From Mucilaginibacter paludis DSM 18603 (GTDB lineage: Bacteria; Bacteroidota; Bacteroidia; Sphingobacteriales; Sphingobacteriaceae): a stretch of 64,000 bases of DNA. The position numbers and the translations under genes were made by a program. The notes beneath the pieces are model-generated. The model was not told the DNA's origin. It was given only the letters and a program-made list of their open reading frames with translations, and did no database searches. The DNA lies in assembly GCF_000166195.2 (NCBI RefSeq), contig NZ_CM001403.1:806001-870000 (forward strand), given 5' to 3'. Numbering within the stretch: position 1 is the stretch's first letter; each line of letters starts with the position of its first letter. Of this stretch, positions 19,001 through 28,524 are shown one piece after another.

Positions 19001-19713
19001 CAGGTCAGGTGGTATCTAACAGCACCGGGTCATATAACGAAGGCTTCGATTTGTCCCGCGTATTTGGTTATCAATGGGCAGGCCTCGATCCCAAGACGGG
19101 CGACCCGAGAGGTTATGTAAACGGCGTTGCTACAGCCATTTCAAATACAGCCGCTGGAACAGCCGCCTACAACGCTATCCAGAACGCACCACTATCCACT
19201 CTGCATTATTTCGGTTCGGCTGTACCGGTTTATTACGGTTCGTTCCGAAACACATTGAGCTATGGTGCATTTTCGGTATCGGCTAACATCCTTTATAAGT
19301 TAGGTTATTATTTCAGGCGGCCGGCTTCTCAGATAGTGAGCTACAGTGCCTTATACAACCGCACACCGGTATTACAGGGCGCTGAATATAACAACAGGTG
19401 GCAAAATCCCGGCGACGAAGCCCATACCAATGTTCCGTCTGCGGTGTTTTCGTCTACCAATCAAAACAGGGATCTTTTTTACCAATACTCGGAGATCAAT
19501 GTTTTAAAAGGCGATCATATCCGGTTGCAGGAGATTAATTTATCTTATGCCGTTCATGCTCCTCAAGGCTGGTTCATTAAAAACCCAAGGGTTTATGCCA
19601 ATGTAACAAACCTGGGCATCATTTGGCGGGCAAATAAATTAGGAATTGATCCCGACGTATTTGATTACCCTATTCCAAAAACCTATAGTATCGGATTTGC
19701 TGCTAACTTTTAA
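16012..19713 (+). CDS. SusC/RagA-family TonB-dependent outer-membrane transporter with STN domain
   Basis: This 1233-residue protein has a signal region (about 20-45), an STN signalling domain (about 50-115) that contacts a FecR-type anti-sigma factor, a carboxypeptidase-regulatory-like domain (about 135-215), a plug (about 225-365, with LTIRGKNTL and VLKDAAAASIWGSRAANG) and a C-terminal beta-barrel. It imports an unknown ligand captured by the SusD lipoprotein encoded 11 bp downstream. The STN domain agrees with control through the upstream FecR protein. No substrate-specific enzyme follows, so the ligand cannot be guessed. Confidence 0.95.
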   Translation: MYKIYTSKFGVSQKHIHKLLLMMRLTTIIILITIMQVSANSFAQRITLSEKKASLKAIFLKIQQQSNYDFVYTAQLLKDARSVSINVKGAELQTVLEQLFKDQPLTYTIDEHTIVIKQKEASFFDNVKDFLASINITGIVTNNKGEPLPGASVRIEGTQKVVITNADGRYFLQNVPNEGNLITSYIGYQTDTIGIRGFTEINIKLKPQLRAIQAVTIVSTGYQDLPKERATGSFELITKQQLAHSTDPNLVRRLEGITTSLDFRNDLRPTNSSDPNAKRSPLALLTIRGKNTLNDAVNADLNGNTSGQVLVVIDGIASPYSIDKVNPNDVESITVLKDAAAASIWGSRAANGVIVIKTKRGAYNRPTQISFNSNVSVTEKVNLFYNKTMSTSDFIDAQMAQFTQTNRVLPAISISDLYGQEPVSPVAEIMDAWKNKNTLTAAQANQQIDALRGNDIRRDYTKYFLRNSVTQSYSLAIDGGSTLVNYRLSGGYDKSINNTKASGSDRIVVAANISARPVKNLDLQANISYNAQHTNDQAAENAITGATNSVFQPYTRLTDDNGNPALVTKTYRPGLVDLLASTYGDKIQSLQYRPLDDINEGYNQVKSQNINLNFQANYKVLDGLSAQIAYNYNSGRNDDNTLYRQNSFFMRNLYDYHTTSPYSFDEQTGEPVPAFVHNLPLGGQYTTNLVKTSNQTLRGQLNYDKTWHEKHQLSAIAGIDVAQNYSITKVDGYYGYNENTLQSANNINYHDLLPILFASDFSGYASEYIPKITSGFVDSKVRTYSYYANAAYTYNRRYTLSGSFRRDLSSEFGQGTNNSGTPFYSFGGSWTINEEKFYNWALFPMLRLRATFGYNGNVNPAVLARPLINYSTFNGTNNLPYAYTDASSGVSNSLLRPEKTGIFNVGLDFGVKGNRISGSVEYYNKKTTDLLANGALDPSTGYSNTTFNTGDLKGYGMDITINSVNVKAGNFRWASNLLFSYNKVKVTKLYGTSASSAGQVVSNSTGSYNEGFDLSRVFGYQWAGLDPKTGDPRGYVNGVATAISNTAAGTAAYNAIQNAPLSTLHYFGSAVPVYYGSFRNTLSYGAFSVSANILYKLGYYFRRPASQIVSYSALYNRTPVLQGAEYNNRWQNPGDEAHTNVPSAVFSSTNQNRDLFYQYSEINVLKGDHIRLQEINLSYAVHAPQGWFIKNPRVYANVTNLGIIWRANKLGIDPDVFDYPIPKTYSIGFAANF

Positions 19714-19724
19714 TTAAAATCATC

Positions 19725-21119
19725 ATGAAATTACAGAAACATATATTGATACTGGTGATGCTGAGCTTGTTTTTTGCATCGTGCCGAAAATACGTAGACA
19801 TTAAGAAAAGCAGTTTACAATCCTTTATAACCACGGCTAACGACTGTCAGCTTTTACTGGATAATTATACCTTGTTCAATACGGGTTATCCCTATGATGG
19901 CGAAGCCTCGTCGGACGATTATTACCTGACGGACGATATGTACAACACGCAGGATTTTATCAGTGTGGAAGATCTTAGTGTATATACCTGGCTACCCGGT
20001 TCTATCCGCGCAGGTTCTGATCAATGGGTTGGCCCTTATAATAAAGTTTACCACGCCAATTTGATCATAGAGGCGCTGGATAAACTGGCAGGCACAGAAA
20101 ATCAATCGGTAATCAATAACCTCCGGGGTTCAGCGCTTTTTATGCGGGCTTATTCTTTTTGGAATGTGGCACAGCTTTACGCTAAACCATACAGCGCAAC
20201 GGCATCATCTGATCCCGGTATTCCTATCCATCTCGTATCTGATGTGAATAATACGCCGGGGCGCGGAACGGTAAAGGAAGCTTATGACCGCATCATTCAG
20301 GATTTAACCGAAGCCGCCGGTTTATTGAACACCACCTCAACCATATCGTCCAGGCCAAATAAGGCTGCCGCCTACGCCATGCTGGCAAGGGTTTACCTTT
20401 CCATGGAAGACTACCCGAATGCGCTGATCAACGCAAAAGCCGCTTTGGACTTAAACAGCACGCTGCTTGATTTCAACACCATCGACCCGCAGAACCCTTC
20501 ACCCTTCAGGCGTTTTACAAATCCCGAAGTTGTTTTTCATTCTATCCTGGCTAACAACGATTTCCTGGCCGGCGGTTCGGCAGATTTTACAACGGCTAAA
20601 ATAAAAACAGATTTTGTAAACAGTTATGACAGTAACGATTTAAGAAAGACGTTCTTCTTCCAGCAAAACAATGATGGCAGCTTCCGTTTTACCGGTAATT
20701 ACGAACCCACAACAGGCTCCAACCTGTTCAATGGATTAACTACAGATGAGCTTTACATTACACGTGCCGAATGTTATGCCCGCGCCGGTAACACAGCGGC
20801 TGCGCTGGCCGATCTGAATACTTTATTAAAGGCAAGGTGGACAACCGGCACCTTTGTAAACGTAACCGCAGTCAGTGCAGATGATGCCCTTACCAAAATA
20901 GTGGCAGAACGCCGTAAAGAGCTGATTATGCGCGCGCAAAGGTGGACTGATTTACGCAGGCTAAATAAGGATAGCCGCTTTGCCGTAAACCAGGCCCGCG
21001 ATATTATCACAGGCACATCAACCAAAACGTTCACTTTACCGGCTAACGATCCACGGTATACCTTGTTAATACCACAAGAAGTTATTACGGGGTCAAAACT
21101 CCCTCAAAACCAGCGTTAA
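19725..21119 (+). CDS. SusD/RagB-family nutrient-binding lipoprotein
   Basis: This 464-residue lipoprotein has a lipobox (FFASC, acylated Cys20), a TPR-like helical N-terminal half with RGSALFMRAYSFWNVAQLY, and a C-terminal RagB/SusD domain with ERRKELIMRAQRWTDLRRL. It covers the extracellular face of the SusC pore encoded just upstream. A strong terminator follows, so this pair ends its operon. Confidence 0.94.
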   Translation: MKLQKHILILVMLSLFFASCRKYVDIKKSSLQSFITTANDCQLLLDNYTLFNTGYPYDGEASSDDYYLTDDMYNTQDFISVEDLSVYTWLPGSIRAGSDQWVGPYNKVYHANLIIEALDKLAGTENQSVINNLRGSALFMRAYSFWNVAQLYAKPYSATASSDPGIPIHLVSDVNNTPGRGTVKEAYDRIIQDLTEAAGLLNTTSTISSRPNKAAAYAMLARVYLSMEDYPNALINAKAALDLNSTLLDFNTIDPQNPSPFRRFTNPEVVFHSILANNDFLAGGSADFTTAKIKTDFVNSYDSNDLRKTFFFQQNNDGSFRFTGNYEPTTGSNLFNGLTTDELYITRAECYARAGNTAAALADLNTLLKARWTTGTFVNVTAVSADDALTKIVAERRKELIMRAQRWTDLRRLNKDSRFAVNQARDIITGTSTKTFTLPANDPRYTLLIPQEVITGSKLPQNQR

Positions 21120-21137
21120 TTACCGCTTTCTCATTTT

Positions 21138-21201
21138 AACCGCCAAAATACATCCTTGCCAAAAGCCCGGATGTATTTTGGCGGTTTTATTTTATTTTTT
21201 T
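21138..21201 (+). terminator. Rho-independent terminator after the first susCD pair
   Basis: A perfect 18-bp stem (left arm 21138-21155, starting AACCGCCAAAA; right arm 21169-21186) is followed by TTATTTTATTTTTTT. Confidence 0.93.
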
Positions 21202-21367
21202 GCCCGGCAGCACTTCTAACCATGAACAAAATAACTGCTATTGGCAGGCGCTCGCCTATACCGGGAGATTAGACAGCAAGGCCATTAATAGCAAAAACAT
21301 TGAAGGGCACCAAAGGCAGAATTTATATTGGGAGTACAATCCATACAAAGTTACCTCGAACTGGCGA

Positions 21368-22150
21368 TCAGAATGTGGGATTCATCTGTATAAACTGATT
21401 AAACTCCTGTAATTTATCGGTGTTGATAAAATCCATCCCATCATTTAGCAATCTTCGCCATACTTCAGGCTGGTCTGGAATTGCCCACAACCTGCATTTC
21501 TTTCCATCCCGGTGTACTTGTGTTATAAACGCCTTTACCTGGTTATATTGATTTTCAGTTATGGTATCCTTCCCGTTCCAATGGGTGATTGTTTTAAAAG
21601 CCTCGCTAATTACCGGCACCTGCGCTAAACTATATCCTTTTTTGGTATCTGCCAACCTACCGTCAATACCGGCAATGCTGGCTTTATCCTTTAATACAAA
21701 ATGCAGGTCTTCAAAACTGGTTAAATATATTTTAAAGTGAGGGTTATGCAGAAATTCCGGATAGCCAAGAATTTGTGCCTTTAACGCCTGGTAGGTATGG
21801 AGCGAATCGGACTTGATATCGATCATTAAATAAAATATTCCGTCGTAATTCTTATATACCCGGTTATTATTGGCCTGCATTATTTTTTGCAGGGGATCTA
21901 AATATAAACTTTTAAGCGTTTTTAGAGGGTTTGTTTTTTCGGGCCTTTCGTGCGAAACAAAAAGTTCACCGTTTATTAAATAAATATCGGCTTCCACACT
22001 TGTAAAGCCTAAAGCCAGTGCATCTTTTAACGGATGTGTGTGCATGTAGTCGTTATGCGCATGCGCGCGGACGATGGGTTTTACCTGTGCTGTTAAACTG
22101 CAGCATGCAAACAGCGCAAAAAAAAGAGATAATAAATGTTTGTAATACAT
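21368..22150 (-). CDS. PI-PLC/GDPD-superfamily phosphodiesterase, exported
   Basis: This 260-residue protein has a signal peptide ending near TAQ (residue 22). The TIM-barrel active-site motifs are HAHNDY (His30), EADIYL (Glu53, Asp55) and VSHERP (His67), as in the uncharacterised PI-PLC/glycerophosphodiesterase-like family. The canonical HRG...ENT pair of GDPD is replaced by HAHNDY, so the exact substrate is open. A glycerophospho- or inositol-phosphodiester is likely. It is the last gene of the ECF-FecR-SusC-SusD cassette to its right and is separated from susD by a hairpin. It probably processes the imported ligand in the periplasm. Confidence 0.82.
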   Translation of the reverse strand: MYYKHLLSLFFALFACCSLTAQVKPIVRAHAHNDYMHTHPLKDALALGFTSVEADIYLINGELFVSHERPEKTNPLKTLKSLYLDPLQKIMQANNNRVYKNYDGIFYLMIDIKSDSLHTYQALKAQILGYPEFLHNPHFKIYLTSFEDLHFVLKDKASIAGIDGRLADTKKGYSLAQVPVISEAFKTITHWNGKDTITENQYNQVKAFITQVHRDGKKCRLWAIPDQPEVWRRLLNDGMDFINTDKLQEFNQFIQMNPTF

Positions 22151-22167
22151 TGGTTGATGCTTTATAA

Positions 22168-22191
22168 ACAGGGCAGCCCGAGCTGCCCTGT
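22168..22191 (-). other. Stem-loop between susD and the phosphodiesterase gene
   Basis: Perfect 9-bp arms ACAGGGCAG and CTGCCCTGT enclose a 6-nt loop. On the minus strand TTTATAAAG follows, so it may be a partial terminator that lowers expression of the downstream enzyme relative to susCD. Confidence 0.6.
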
Positions 22192-22209
22192 GGTGTATAG
22201 TTTGACTAA

Positions 22210-23604
22210 TCAGTAGCCAGGGTTTTGTGGGAAAATTGCGGGATTGTTGATCACGCTTATTTCGGACTGAGGCACAGCATAAAGTAATTGATAGGGCTGA
22301 ATTTTTATTCCTACGGCCGCCATAGCGGTTATAGCATTTCCGGTGCGTATTAAATCAAACCAGCGGTCGCCTTCCAGTGCAAGTTCCAGGTTTCGCTCTT
22401 TATAAATGGCGTTTCTAAAGGTTGTTTGATCCGGCAAATCCGTTAGGGTATAAGCCGGAATTTTAGCCCTTAACCTAACTTTATTTAAATTTGATAAGGC
22501 GCCGTTGCTACCTGTTGCATCATAAGCCACTTCGTTAAGTGCCTCCGCGTACATCAATAAAACATCGGCATACCTGATCACGATAAAATCGTTACCGGCA
22601 TCATTACCTGTGCCTATGGCGTCAAAAAATTTAACCGCACATATAATAGATGTGCCTGATGGCTTCCCCGAGTAAACCAGCGACAAACGCTTATCGCCTA
22701 CGGGGTATGCCTTTTTCAGGTTGGGTGCAACAACGGAGTCGATACCTCCGTTAGCCTGGATCCAAAGCGGGTGCCCCTGCCCCACCCCTCCCTTTAAGAA
22801 CTTAACGGCGAATATGATCTCTGCATTGTTTTTATTGGATGTACTGAATACATCACTATAGTTGCTGAGTAACTGATAAGCATTACCGGTAATCACATCG
22901 TTTAAAATACTTGCTGCCTGGGGGTATTTTTTCTCCGTCAGGTAAACTTTGCCCAGCATGGCTTTTGCTGCACCAGAGGTTGCCCTGCCAATATCTGCTC
23001 CTGTGTAACTTACCGGCAGATTTAACGCCGCGCTTTTCAGATCGGCCTCTATCTGGTTGTAAACCACACTCACATCGCTTCGGGTTAATACCTTGGCATC
23101 AGCAGCGGTTATTTCTGTAGTAACTAAGGGCAACTTACCAAACAGGCGCACCAGGTTAAAGTAACACAAGGCCCGTATAAAAGATGCTTCGCCTATGATA
23201 CGTTTTTTTGTTGCGTCGTCAAAACTCACATCACCAATACGGTTAAGTATCACATTACTATCATAAATGGTATTGTAAAAAGCCTGCCAGGCATTACCCG
23301 GCACTGTATTGGTTGTGCCTTCTAAAAACTGATCGATATTATATTTAAGCCCGCCGTTGGTTGAGGGGAAATTATCAACCACATTGTCTGCCCGGTTTTC
23401 GGTAAGCGTTAAGTAGTCATTGCCGTAGATGGCGTTACTTTGCAATGATGCATAGGTGCCGTTTATCGCCGTTAAGAAATCCGTTTTAGTTTGATAAAAA
23501 TCAGCCACGGCAACGTTGGATTGTGGCTTCAAATCAATAAAACTTTTTGTGCAACCACCCAGCAAGGTTGTTAACAAAACAAGGGTAAGTATATACTTTT
23601 TCAT
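22210..23604 (-). CDS. SusD/RagB-family nutrient-binding lipoprotein
   Basis: This 464-residue lipoprotein has a lipobox at LLGGC (Cys18), an N-terminal SusD-like helical region with EASFIRALCYFNLVRLFG, and a C-terminal domain with NLELALEGDRWFDLIRTG and the ending AIFPQNPGY typical of this family. It is encoded 11 bp after the susC gene. It resembles the SusD at 31246-32661 in both motifs and ending, which supports duplication of the cassette. Confidence 0.94.
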   Translation of the reverse strand: MKKYILTLVLLTTLLGGCTKSFIDLKPQSNVAVADFYQTKTDFLTAINGTYASLQSNAIYGNDYLTLTENRADNVVDNFPSTNGGLKYNIDQFLEGTTNTVPGNAWQAFYNTIYDSNVILNRIGDVSFDDATKKRIIGEASFIRALCYFNLVRLFGKLPLVTTEITAADAKVLTRSDVSVVYNQIEADLKSAALNLPVSYTGADIGRATSGAAKAMLGKVYLTEKKYPQAASILNDVITGNAYQLLSNYSDVFSTSNKNNAEIIFAVKFLKGGVGQGHPLWIQANGGIDSVVAPNLKKAYPVGDKRLSLVYSGKPSGTSIICAVKFFDAIGTGNDAGNDFIVIRYADVLLMYAEALNEVAYDATGSNGALSNLNKVRLRAKIPAYTLTDLPDQTTFRNAIYKERNLELALEGDRWFDLIRTGNAITAMAAVGIKIQPYQLLYAVPQSEISVINNPAIFPQNPGY

Positions 23605-23615
23605 GATTGTTTGAG

Positions 23616-26600
23616 TTAAAAGGTAACGGAAAGGCCCAGCGTGGTTGTTTTTGAAAGCGGATAAGTGCCATAATCTTCGCCTGATGACAGCGCATTATCC
23701 GGCCTGTTGCTTACTTCGGGATTGTATCCGGTAAATTTGGTAAAGGTAAAAGGGTTCTGTAACGAACAGTAAATCCGCAGCTTAGCTATGCCTGCTTTTT
23801 GCACCCACTTCAGGGGTAACTGGTATCCTAAAGCTATATTACGTATCCTTACATAAGAGCCATCCTCCACATGCCAGGTAGACGTAGTGCCGTTACTGCC
23901 GGTAGGGCTGCGGTTTGCCCGGTTTACCAAACCGTTTCCGGGATCCGAAGGCGACATCCAACGATCAAGCACGCCAACCATCTGGTTCATGTTACCATCT
24001 ACATTAAACAGATAGCGCCGGTTTAAATTAACAATCTGGTTGCCCTGCACGCCCTGTACGGCCACACTTAAATCAAGGCCCTTGTATGCAAAACTGTTGG
24101 TAAAGCCAAAAGTATAAGACGGAAGGTATGAACCTACAATTGTCCGGTCGCTCGATAAATCAATTTTACCGTCTCCGTTTACGTCTACAAATTTAAAATC
24201 ACCCGGCTTGGTATTGGCTAAATGGGGGTAATTATCAATCTCACTTTGATTTTTAAATACGCCGTCAACCTTCATCAGGTAATAAGAGCCTATAGGCGAC
24301 CCAATCTGGGTAATAAAATAAGTATTTGCTGTGCCGCCTGCCACAATAATGGGATCGCCGGCAGGCCCTAAGGCTTTTACGCGGTTTTTATTGGCGGCAA
24401 TATTAAAACTTGAAGTCCACTCAAATTTACCACTTATCACTTGTGCCGATAAAGTAGCCTCTACGCCACGATTGTTAACCTTACCCAGGTTTTGGAGTTG
24501 CGTACTAAAGCCGGTGATTTGCGGAACATTAACATTTAAAAGCAGGTTGGATGTATTACTGTCATAATATTCAGCTTCTAAGAAGAGTTTGTCGTGAAAT
24601 AAACCCAGATCGAACCCGGTATTCAACATGGCGGTCTTTTCCCAGGTCAGGTTATCATTACTTGCAGTTTTAGGTATTACGCCACTGGTAATTACATTAT
24701 TGCCCAGCACGTAATTGTTGTAATTGATTAAACCGTAAGAACCATAGTTTGGTATTTGAAAATTACCCGTTAGCCCATAGCTGGCTTTCAGCTTTAAGGT
24801 GCTGATGATTTTATTGTTTTTCAAAAACTCTTCTTGCGATACTAACCATCCCACCGATGCAGAAGGAAAATAACCATACTTGTGGTTGGGGCCAAACCTG
24901 GACGATCCGTCTGACCGGATGGATGCCGTAGCAAAATATTTATTATCGTAATTGTATTGCGCCCGGCCGATATAAGATATGAGCGACCATTGCTGTAAAG
25001 ATGAACCGCCTGATGATATTTGACCGGCATTTAGCGTTTGTACTAAATTATTGGGAAAGTTAGATGATGAAAGATAATTGTACGTATCGTTATCCTTTTG
25101 GGTGCTAAAGCCAGCCAGCAAATCAAGGGTATGCTTTCCGAAGGCTTTGTTATAGTTAAGTGTATTTTCTACAAGCCAGTCAATAAACTGTTCAGACCGT
25201 GAAATACCCGTACCTATGGAAGGGCCCTTAACATTGGCTATCTCCAGATCTGTAGGCCTAAAATAATCACGATGGAAGGCATTGAGATCAACACCCAGCG
25301 AAATTTTATATTTTAAGCCTTTTATAAATTCATACTCGGCAAAAGTATTTCCCAGTATGGATATCTGCTGTAGCTTATCTTTGACTTCGTTTGCCAATGC
25401 CACCGGATTTAAGATACTTGATAAGCCATATCCCTGCACATTGCCGCTGAAATTATATGAGCCATCCGGATTGTACACAGGGTAAATTGGCGGCAGCGTT
25501 TGCGCCAAACCAATTATCCCTTCATCAAAATAAGGTCCTTCGGAGTTGATGAGGTTATTTATGGTTACCGTTGGGTTCATGTTTACGCCAAAATGCAATT
25601 TACCCGATTTGGAATCCAGGTTAAACCGGGTACTGTAACGGCTGTAGGACGAGCCTATAACCACACCTTTCTGGTCCAGGTAATTACCGGACAAATAATA
25701 ATTGGTGCTGTTGTTACCACCGGATACCGATAGGGTATGACTTTGAATAGGCGCTCTCCTGAATATTTGATCCTGCCAGTCGGTATTGGTTAGTCCCGTC
25801 TGGCCTTGCAGGTATGGTAATAAATTAGGCGGAATTTGCCCAGCCGAGGGCCGCACACTATTCGGATCGTTTATGGAACCGGCTGGATTGGCATCCAGAT
25901 AGGCATTATTGCGCGCATCAAGCGCCATCTTAGCATATTGATAAGCATCAAGCAAGTCGATTTTTTTAGCAACAGACTGCCACCCGTAATAGGTATCGTA
26001 CTTCACTACAGGCTTACCGGCCTTGCCATGCTTGGTGGTAATTAAAACAACACCGTTTGATGCCCTTGATCCGTATATAGCGGCCGACGATGCATCTTTA
26101 AGCACGCTGATAGATTCGATATCATCAATATTTAACGAGCTTAAAACGTTAATGGGGTTGTCTGGTATGTTTGAACTTGTAGTGCCGGTGGCGCTTTTGA
26201 TGTCGTTTGATAGCGGTACGCCATCAATAACATATAAGGGATCGTTACCGGCGGATATGGAGTTTAACCCCCGTACTCTTATAGACAGGGCCGCGCCCGG
26301 CGAACCGGATGTTTGCAATACCCTTACCCCCGCAATTTTGCCGGCCATGGCTTGGTCAAAACTGGTTACCGGCTGGTCTTTTAAGTCTTTAGCTTTTACC
26401 GATCCGATAGACCCGGATACCTGCCGCTGGGTGTTTATGCCATAACCAACCACAACAACATCGTTTAAACTTTTAACACTTGGCTGTAAAACTATTTTCA
26501 ATAATCTTTGGTTGCCAATGCTAATTTCTTTTGAATTATAGCCGATATAGGAACAAACCAACGGACTGTTTAAATCAGTTACTACCATTTCGAACTTCCC

Positions 26601-27134
26601 ATCCTTATCCGTAACCGTAATTGCCTGCCCGTTTTTTGATTTAATGGTTACACCGGGCAGGGGCTGGCTGTTTTCATCATAAACAACACCAGAAATCCTG
26701 ACCGGATATTTAACCTGGTCATTGTTAGAAGATATTACGATCGTTTTCTCGATAATTTTAAAAGAGAAGGGCTGATTTTTAAAACACTCGTTCAATACGC
26801 TTTCCAGCGATGCATCCCTTAAGCTGATGCTGATCTTGTGCCCATTTTGCAACTGCTGATCATCGTATAAAAAGGTATAGGCAGATTGATTTTCTATAGA
26901 TTCGAAAACCTTTTCTAAAGAAATATTTCTCTCACTGATACTTATTTTTTGGCTGTATACATTGGCACTTGCCTGCAATAATCCGAACAAGATTAGCAAG
27001 GCACTCAAATTTATCCGCATAATCAGTTTTCTTTTAAAATCATGATTGGGGGGCGACGATCTATGTGGCCGATGATGGCACATGGTGGCAGGCCGTACTT
27101 TGCGTACAGCAAATAATAAAGAATAAAAATTCAT
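23616..27134 (-). CDS. SusC/RagA-family TonB-dependent transporter with STN domain
   Basis: Up to 1172 residues. The signal region is followed by an STN domain (about 65-130), a carboxypeptidase-regulatory-like domain (about 145-220), a plug with SIRVRGLNSISAGNDPLYVI and VLKDASSAAIYGSRASNGV, and a beta-barrel ending in aromatic TF. The ATG at 27134 gives a 38-residue basic leader before MRINLSALL; ATG 27020 is an alternative start. The C-terminus (YNPEV, then DYGTYPLSKTTTLGLSVTF) is very like that of the SusC at 32673-36209. It acts with the SusD encoded 11 bp downstream. Confidence 0.94.
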   Translation of the reverse strand: MNFYSLLFAVRKVRPATMCHHRPHRSSPPNHDFKRKLIMRINLSALLILFGLLQASANVYSQKISISERNISLEKVFESIENQSAYTFLYDDQQLQNGHKISISLRDASLESVLNECFKNQPFSFKIIEKTIVISSNNDQVKYPVRISGVVYDENSQPLPGVTIKSKNGQAITVTDKDGKFEMVVTDLNSPLVCSYIGYNSKEISIGNQRLLKIVLQPSVKSLNDVVVVGYGINTQRQVSGSIGSVKAKDLKDQPVTSFDQAMAGKIAGVRVLQTSGSPGAALSIRVRGLNSISAGNDPLYVIDGVPLSNDIKSATGTTSSNIPDNPINVLSSLNIDDIESISVLKDASSAAIYGSRASNGVVLITTKHGKAGKPVVKYDTYYGWQSVAKKIDLLDAYQYAKMALDARNNAYLDANPAGSINDPNSVRPSAGQIPPNLLPYLQGQTGLTNTDWQDQIFRRAPIQSHTLSVSGGNNSTNYYLSGNYLDQKGVVIGSSYSRYSTRFNLDSKSGKLHFGVNMNPTVTINNLINSEGPYFDEGIIGLAQTLPPIYPVYNPDGSYNFSGNVQGYGLSSILNPVALANEVKDKLQQISILGNTFAEYEFIKGLKYKISLGVDLNAFHRDYFRPTDLEIANVKGPSIGTGISRSEQFIDWLVENTLNYNKAFGKHTLDLLAGFSTQKDNDTYNYLSSSNFPNNLVQTLNAGQISSGGSSLQQWSLISYIGRAQYNYDNKYFATASIRSDGSSRFGPNHKYGYFPSASVGWLVSQEEFLKNNKIISTLKLKASYGLTGNFQIPNYGSYGLINYNNYVLGNNVITSGVIPKTASNDNLTWEKTAMLNTGFDLGLFHDKLFLEAEYYDSNTSNLLLNVNVPQITGFSTQLQNLGKVNNRGVEATLSAQVISGKFEWTSSFNIAANKNRVKALGPAGDPIIVAGGTANTYFITQIGSPIGSYYLMKVDGVFKNQSEIDNYPHLANTKPGDFKFVDVNGDGKIDLSSDRTIVGSYLPSYTFGFTNSFAYKGLDLSVAVQGVQGNQIVNLNRRYLFNVDGNMNQMVGVLDRWMSPSDPGNGLVNRANRSPTGSNGTTSTWHVEDGSYVRIRNIALGYQLPLKWVQKAGIAKLRIYCSLQNPFTFTKFTGYNPEVSNRPDNALSSGEDYGTYPLSKTTTLGLSVTF

Positions 27135-27204
27135 ATTTTTGAATTGTTGGATTAAGAGTTCAAACCGATTGTCAAATTATTTTGATGGTTAGTCCAGCAT
27201 TTTG

Positions 27205-27232
27205 CCGGGATAGTGCGACAACACTATACCGG
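27205..27232 (-). other. Stem-loop between fecR and susC
   Basis: Arms CCGGGATAGTG and CACTATACCGG pair with one mismatch around a 6-nt loop. The position and GTG/CAC core match the hairpins in the other two fecR-susC gaps. T7 follows on the plus strand only, so this is not a normal terminator for the genes here. Confidence 0.55.
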
Positions 27233-27296
27233 TTTTTTTATGGCAACCACAGCAATGTTTATCCGGAGTTGTTTAGCGTTTGCATGTTTTAAGTGG

Positions 27297-28466
27297 TTAA
27301 TGTTTGGTTGATAATACAATTACTTTTTTTCCCTGTATATTGAATTTAACGCCGGTATATTCCAGCATTTTAAGCATTTCTGATGCGTTTACGTTTCGCC
27401 TGATTTTGCCGGTAATGTATTTATCGGGTACAGGGCCTTCAAAATGCACATCCATATCATACCATCGCGCAGCCTGCCGCATAATTGTCGCAATACCGGT
27501 TCGTTTAAAATAGAACATCCCTTTTTGCCAGGCAACCGCCTCATTGATATCGGCATCCGGAATAAGTAGAGCCGTTGGTTGGGATGATGAAGGATAAGCC
27601 ACCAGTGATTGCTCGCCTGGTTTTAAAAAGATATTTTGATTAAGGGCTGATACTTTAACACTGCCCTCCAGCAAAGTGGTTTTAATACCATTTTCTTCAG
27701 GGTAAGCATTAACGTTAAAGTGGGTACCCAATACAGTTATTTGCTGCCCGGCACAAATCACTATAAATGGTTTATGTGGGTTCTTAGCCACCTCAAAATA
27801 AACCTCTCCGCCTATCTCTACCCGGCGCCTATCGCCGTCAAAACTTGCCGGAAAGCGAATATAGGATACAGCATTCAGCCAAACCTTAGTTCCATCGGGC
27901 AATGTTACCTGGTATTGCCCGCCTATTGGGGTACTGATGGTGTTCAATAAAGGAGCGGTATCGTTAACAGAGCCTTTGCTATCAGTTGCCGTGTAAATGA
28001 TTTCGCTATTGTTTGTTTTTTGGATGGCGGTAATCCCCTGCCGGGCAAGTACCCCATTTTTAACTCCCGTCAGATTGATTTTTGAGCCATTGGCCAGCGT
28101 GAGTATTGCCCGGTTAGTACCCGGAGGAAAATCGGGTTTGACATACCGTGCAGCAACCTCGGGTGAGTGTTTGAGTCGCGGGTAAAAATACAGAGATGCT
28201 GTTATAATCAGCATAGCGGCTGCGGCTGCCACTTTAGCCCAACGCGGTAAACGAATCACTTTAGTTTCCGGTTGTATTAACAGGCTTTCCTTCAGCGCTT
28301 TTTTTGATCGTTGTTCTTGTTGAAAAAATGCTTCTGCTGATAGTGGTACTTCATTAACATCCAAATGGCTTAGCCAACGCTCAATGATATCCTTTTCTGC
28401 ATCCGTTACCGATCCGTTCTGGTATTTCCTGAAAAGTTCTTCTAAGTATTGTCTTTCATCCTGCAT
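27297..28466 (-). CDS. FecR-family anti-sigma factor
   Basis: This 389-residue protein has a cytoplasmic sigma-binding N-terminus, one membrane helix at about 80-95 (AKVAAAAAMLIITASLYFY), a FecR domain with VTLPDGTKVWLNAVSYIRF and VEIGGEVYFEVAKNPHKPF, and a C-terminal DUF4974 domain. It lies 58 bp downstream of its ECF sigma gene and upstream of susC, the standard order for cell-surface signalling. Confidence 0.95.
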   Translation of the reverse strand: MQDERQYLEELFRKYQNGSVTDAEKDIIERWLSHLDVNEVPLSAEAFFQQEQRSKKALKESLLIQPETKVIRLPRWAKVAAAAAMLIITASLYFYPRLKHSPEVAARYVKPDFPPGTNRAILTLANGSKINLTGVKNGVLARQGITAIQKTNNSEIIYTATDSKGSVNDTAPLLNTISTPIGGQYQVTLPDGTKVWLNAVSYIRFPASFDGDRRRVEIGGEVYFEVAKNPHKPFIVICAGQQITVLGTHFNVNAYPEENGIKTTLLEGSVKVSALNQNIFLKPGEQSLVAYPSSSQPTALLIPDADINEAVAWQKGMFYFKRTGIATIMRQAARWYDMDVHFEGPVPDKYITGKIRRNVNASEMLKMLEYTGVKFNIQGKKVIVLSTKH

Positions 28467-28524
28467 ACAATACTAATAAGCAGTAAACAGCAAAAGGACC
28501 CAGAAATTTAGTGTTAACCTTCTG

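Noticed and set aside
21200..21412. 70-codon plus-strand frame after the susCD terminator
   Set aside because: It begins inside the terminator T-run region, overlaps the end of the convergent phosphodiesterase gene and has no recognisable features.
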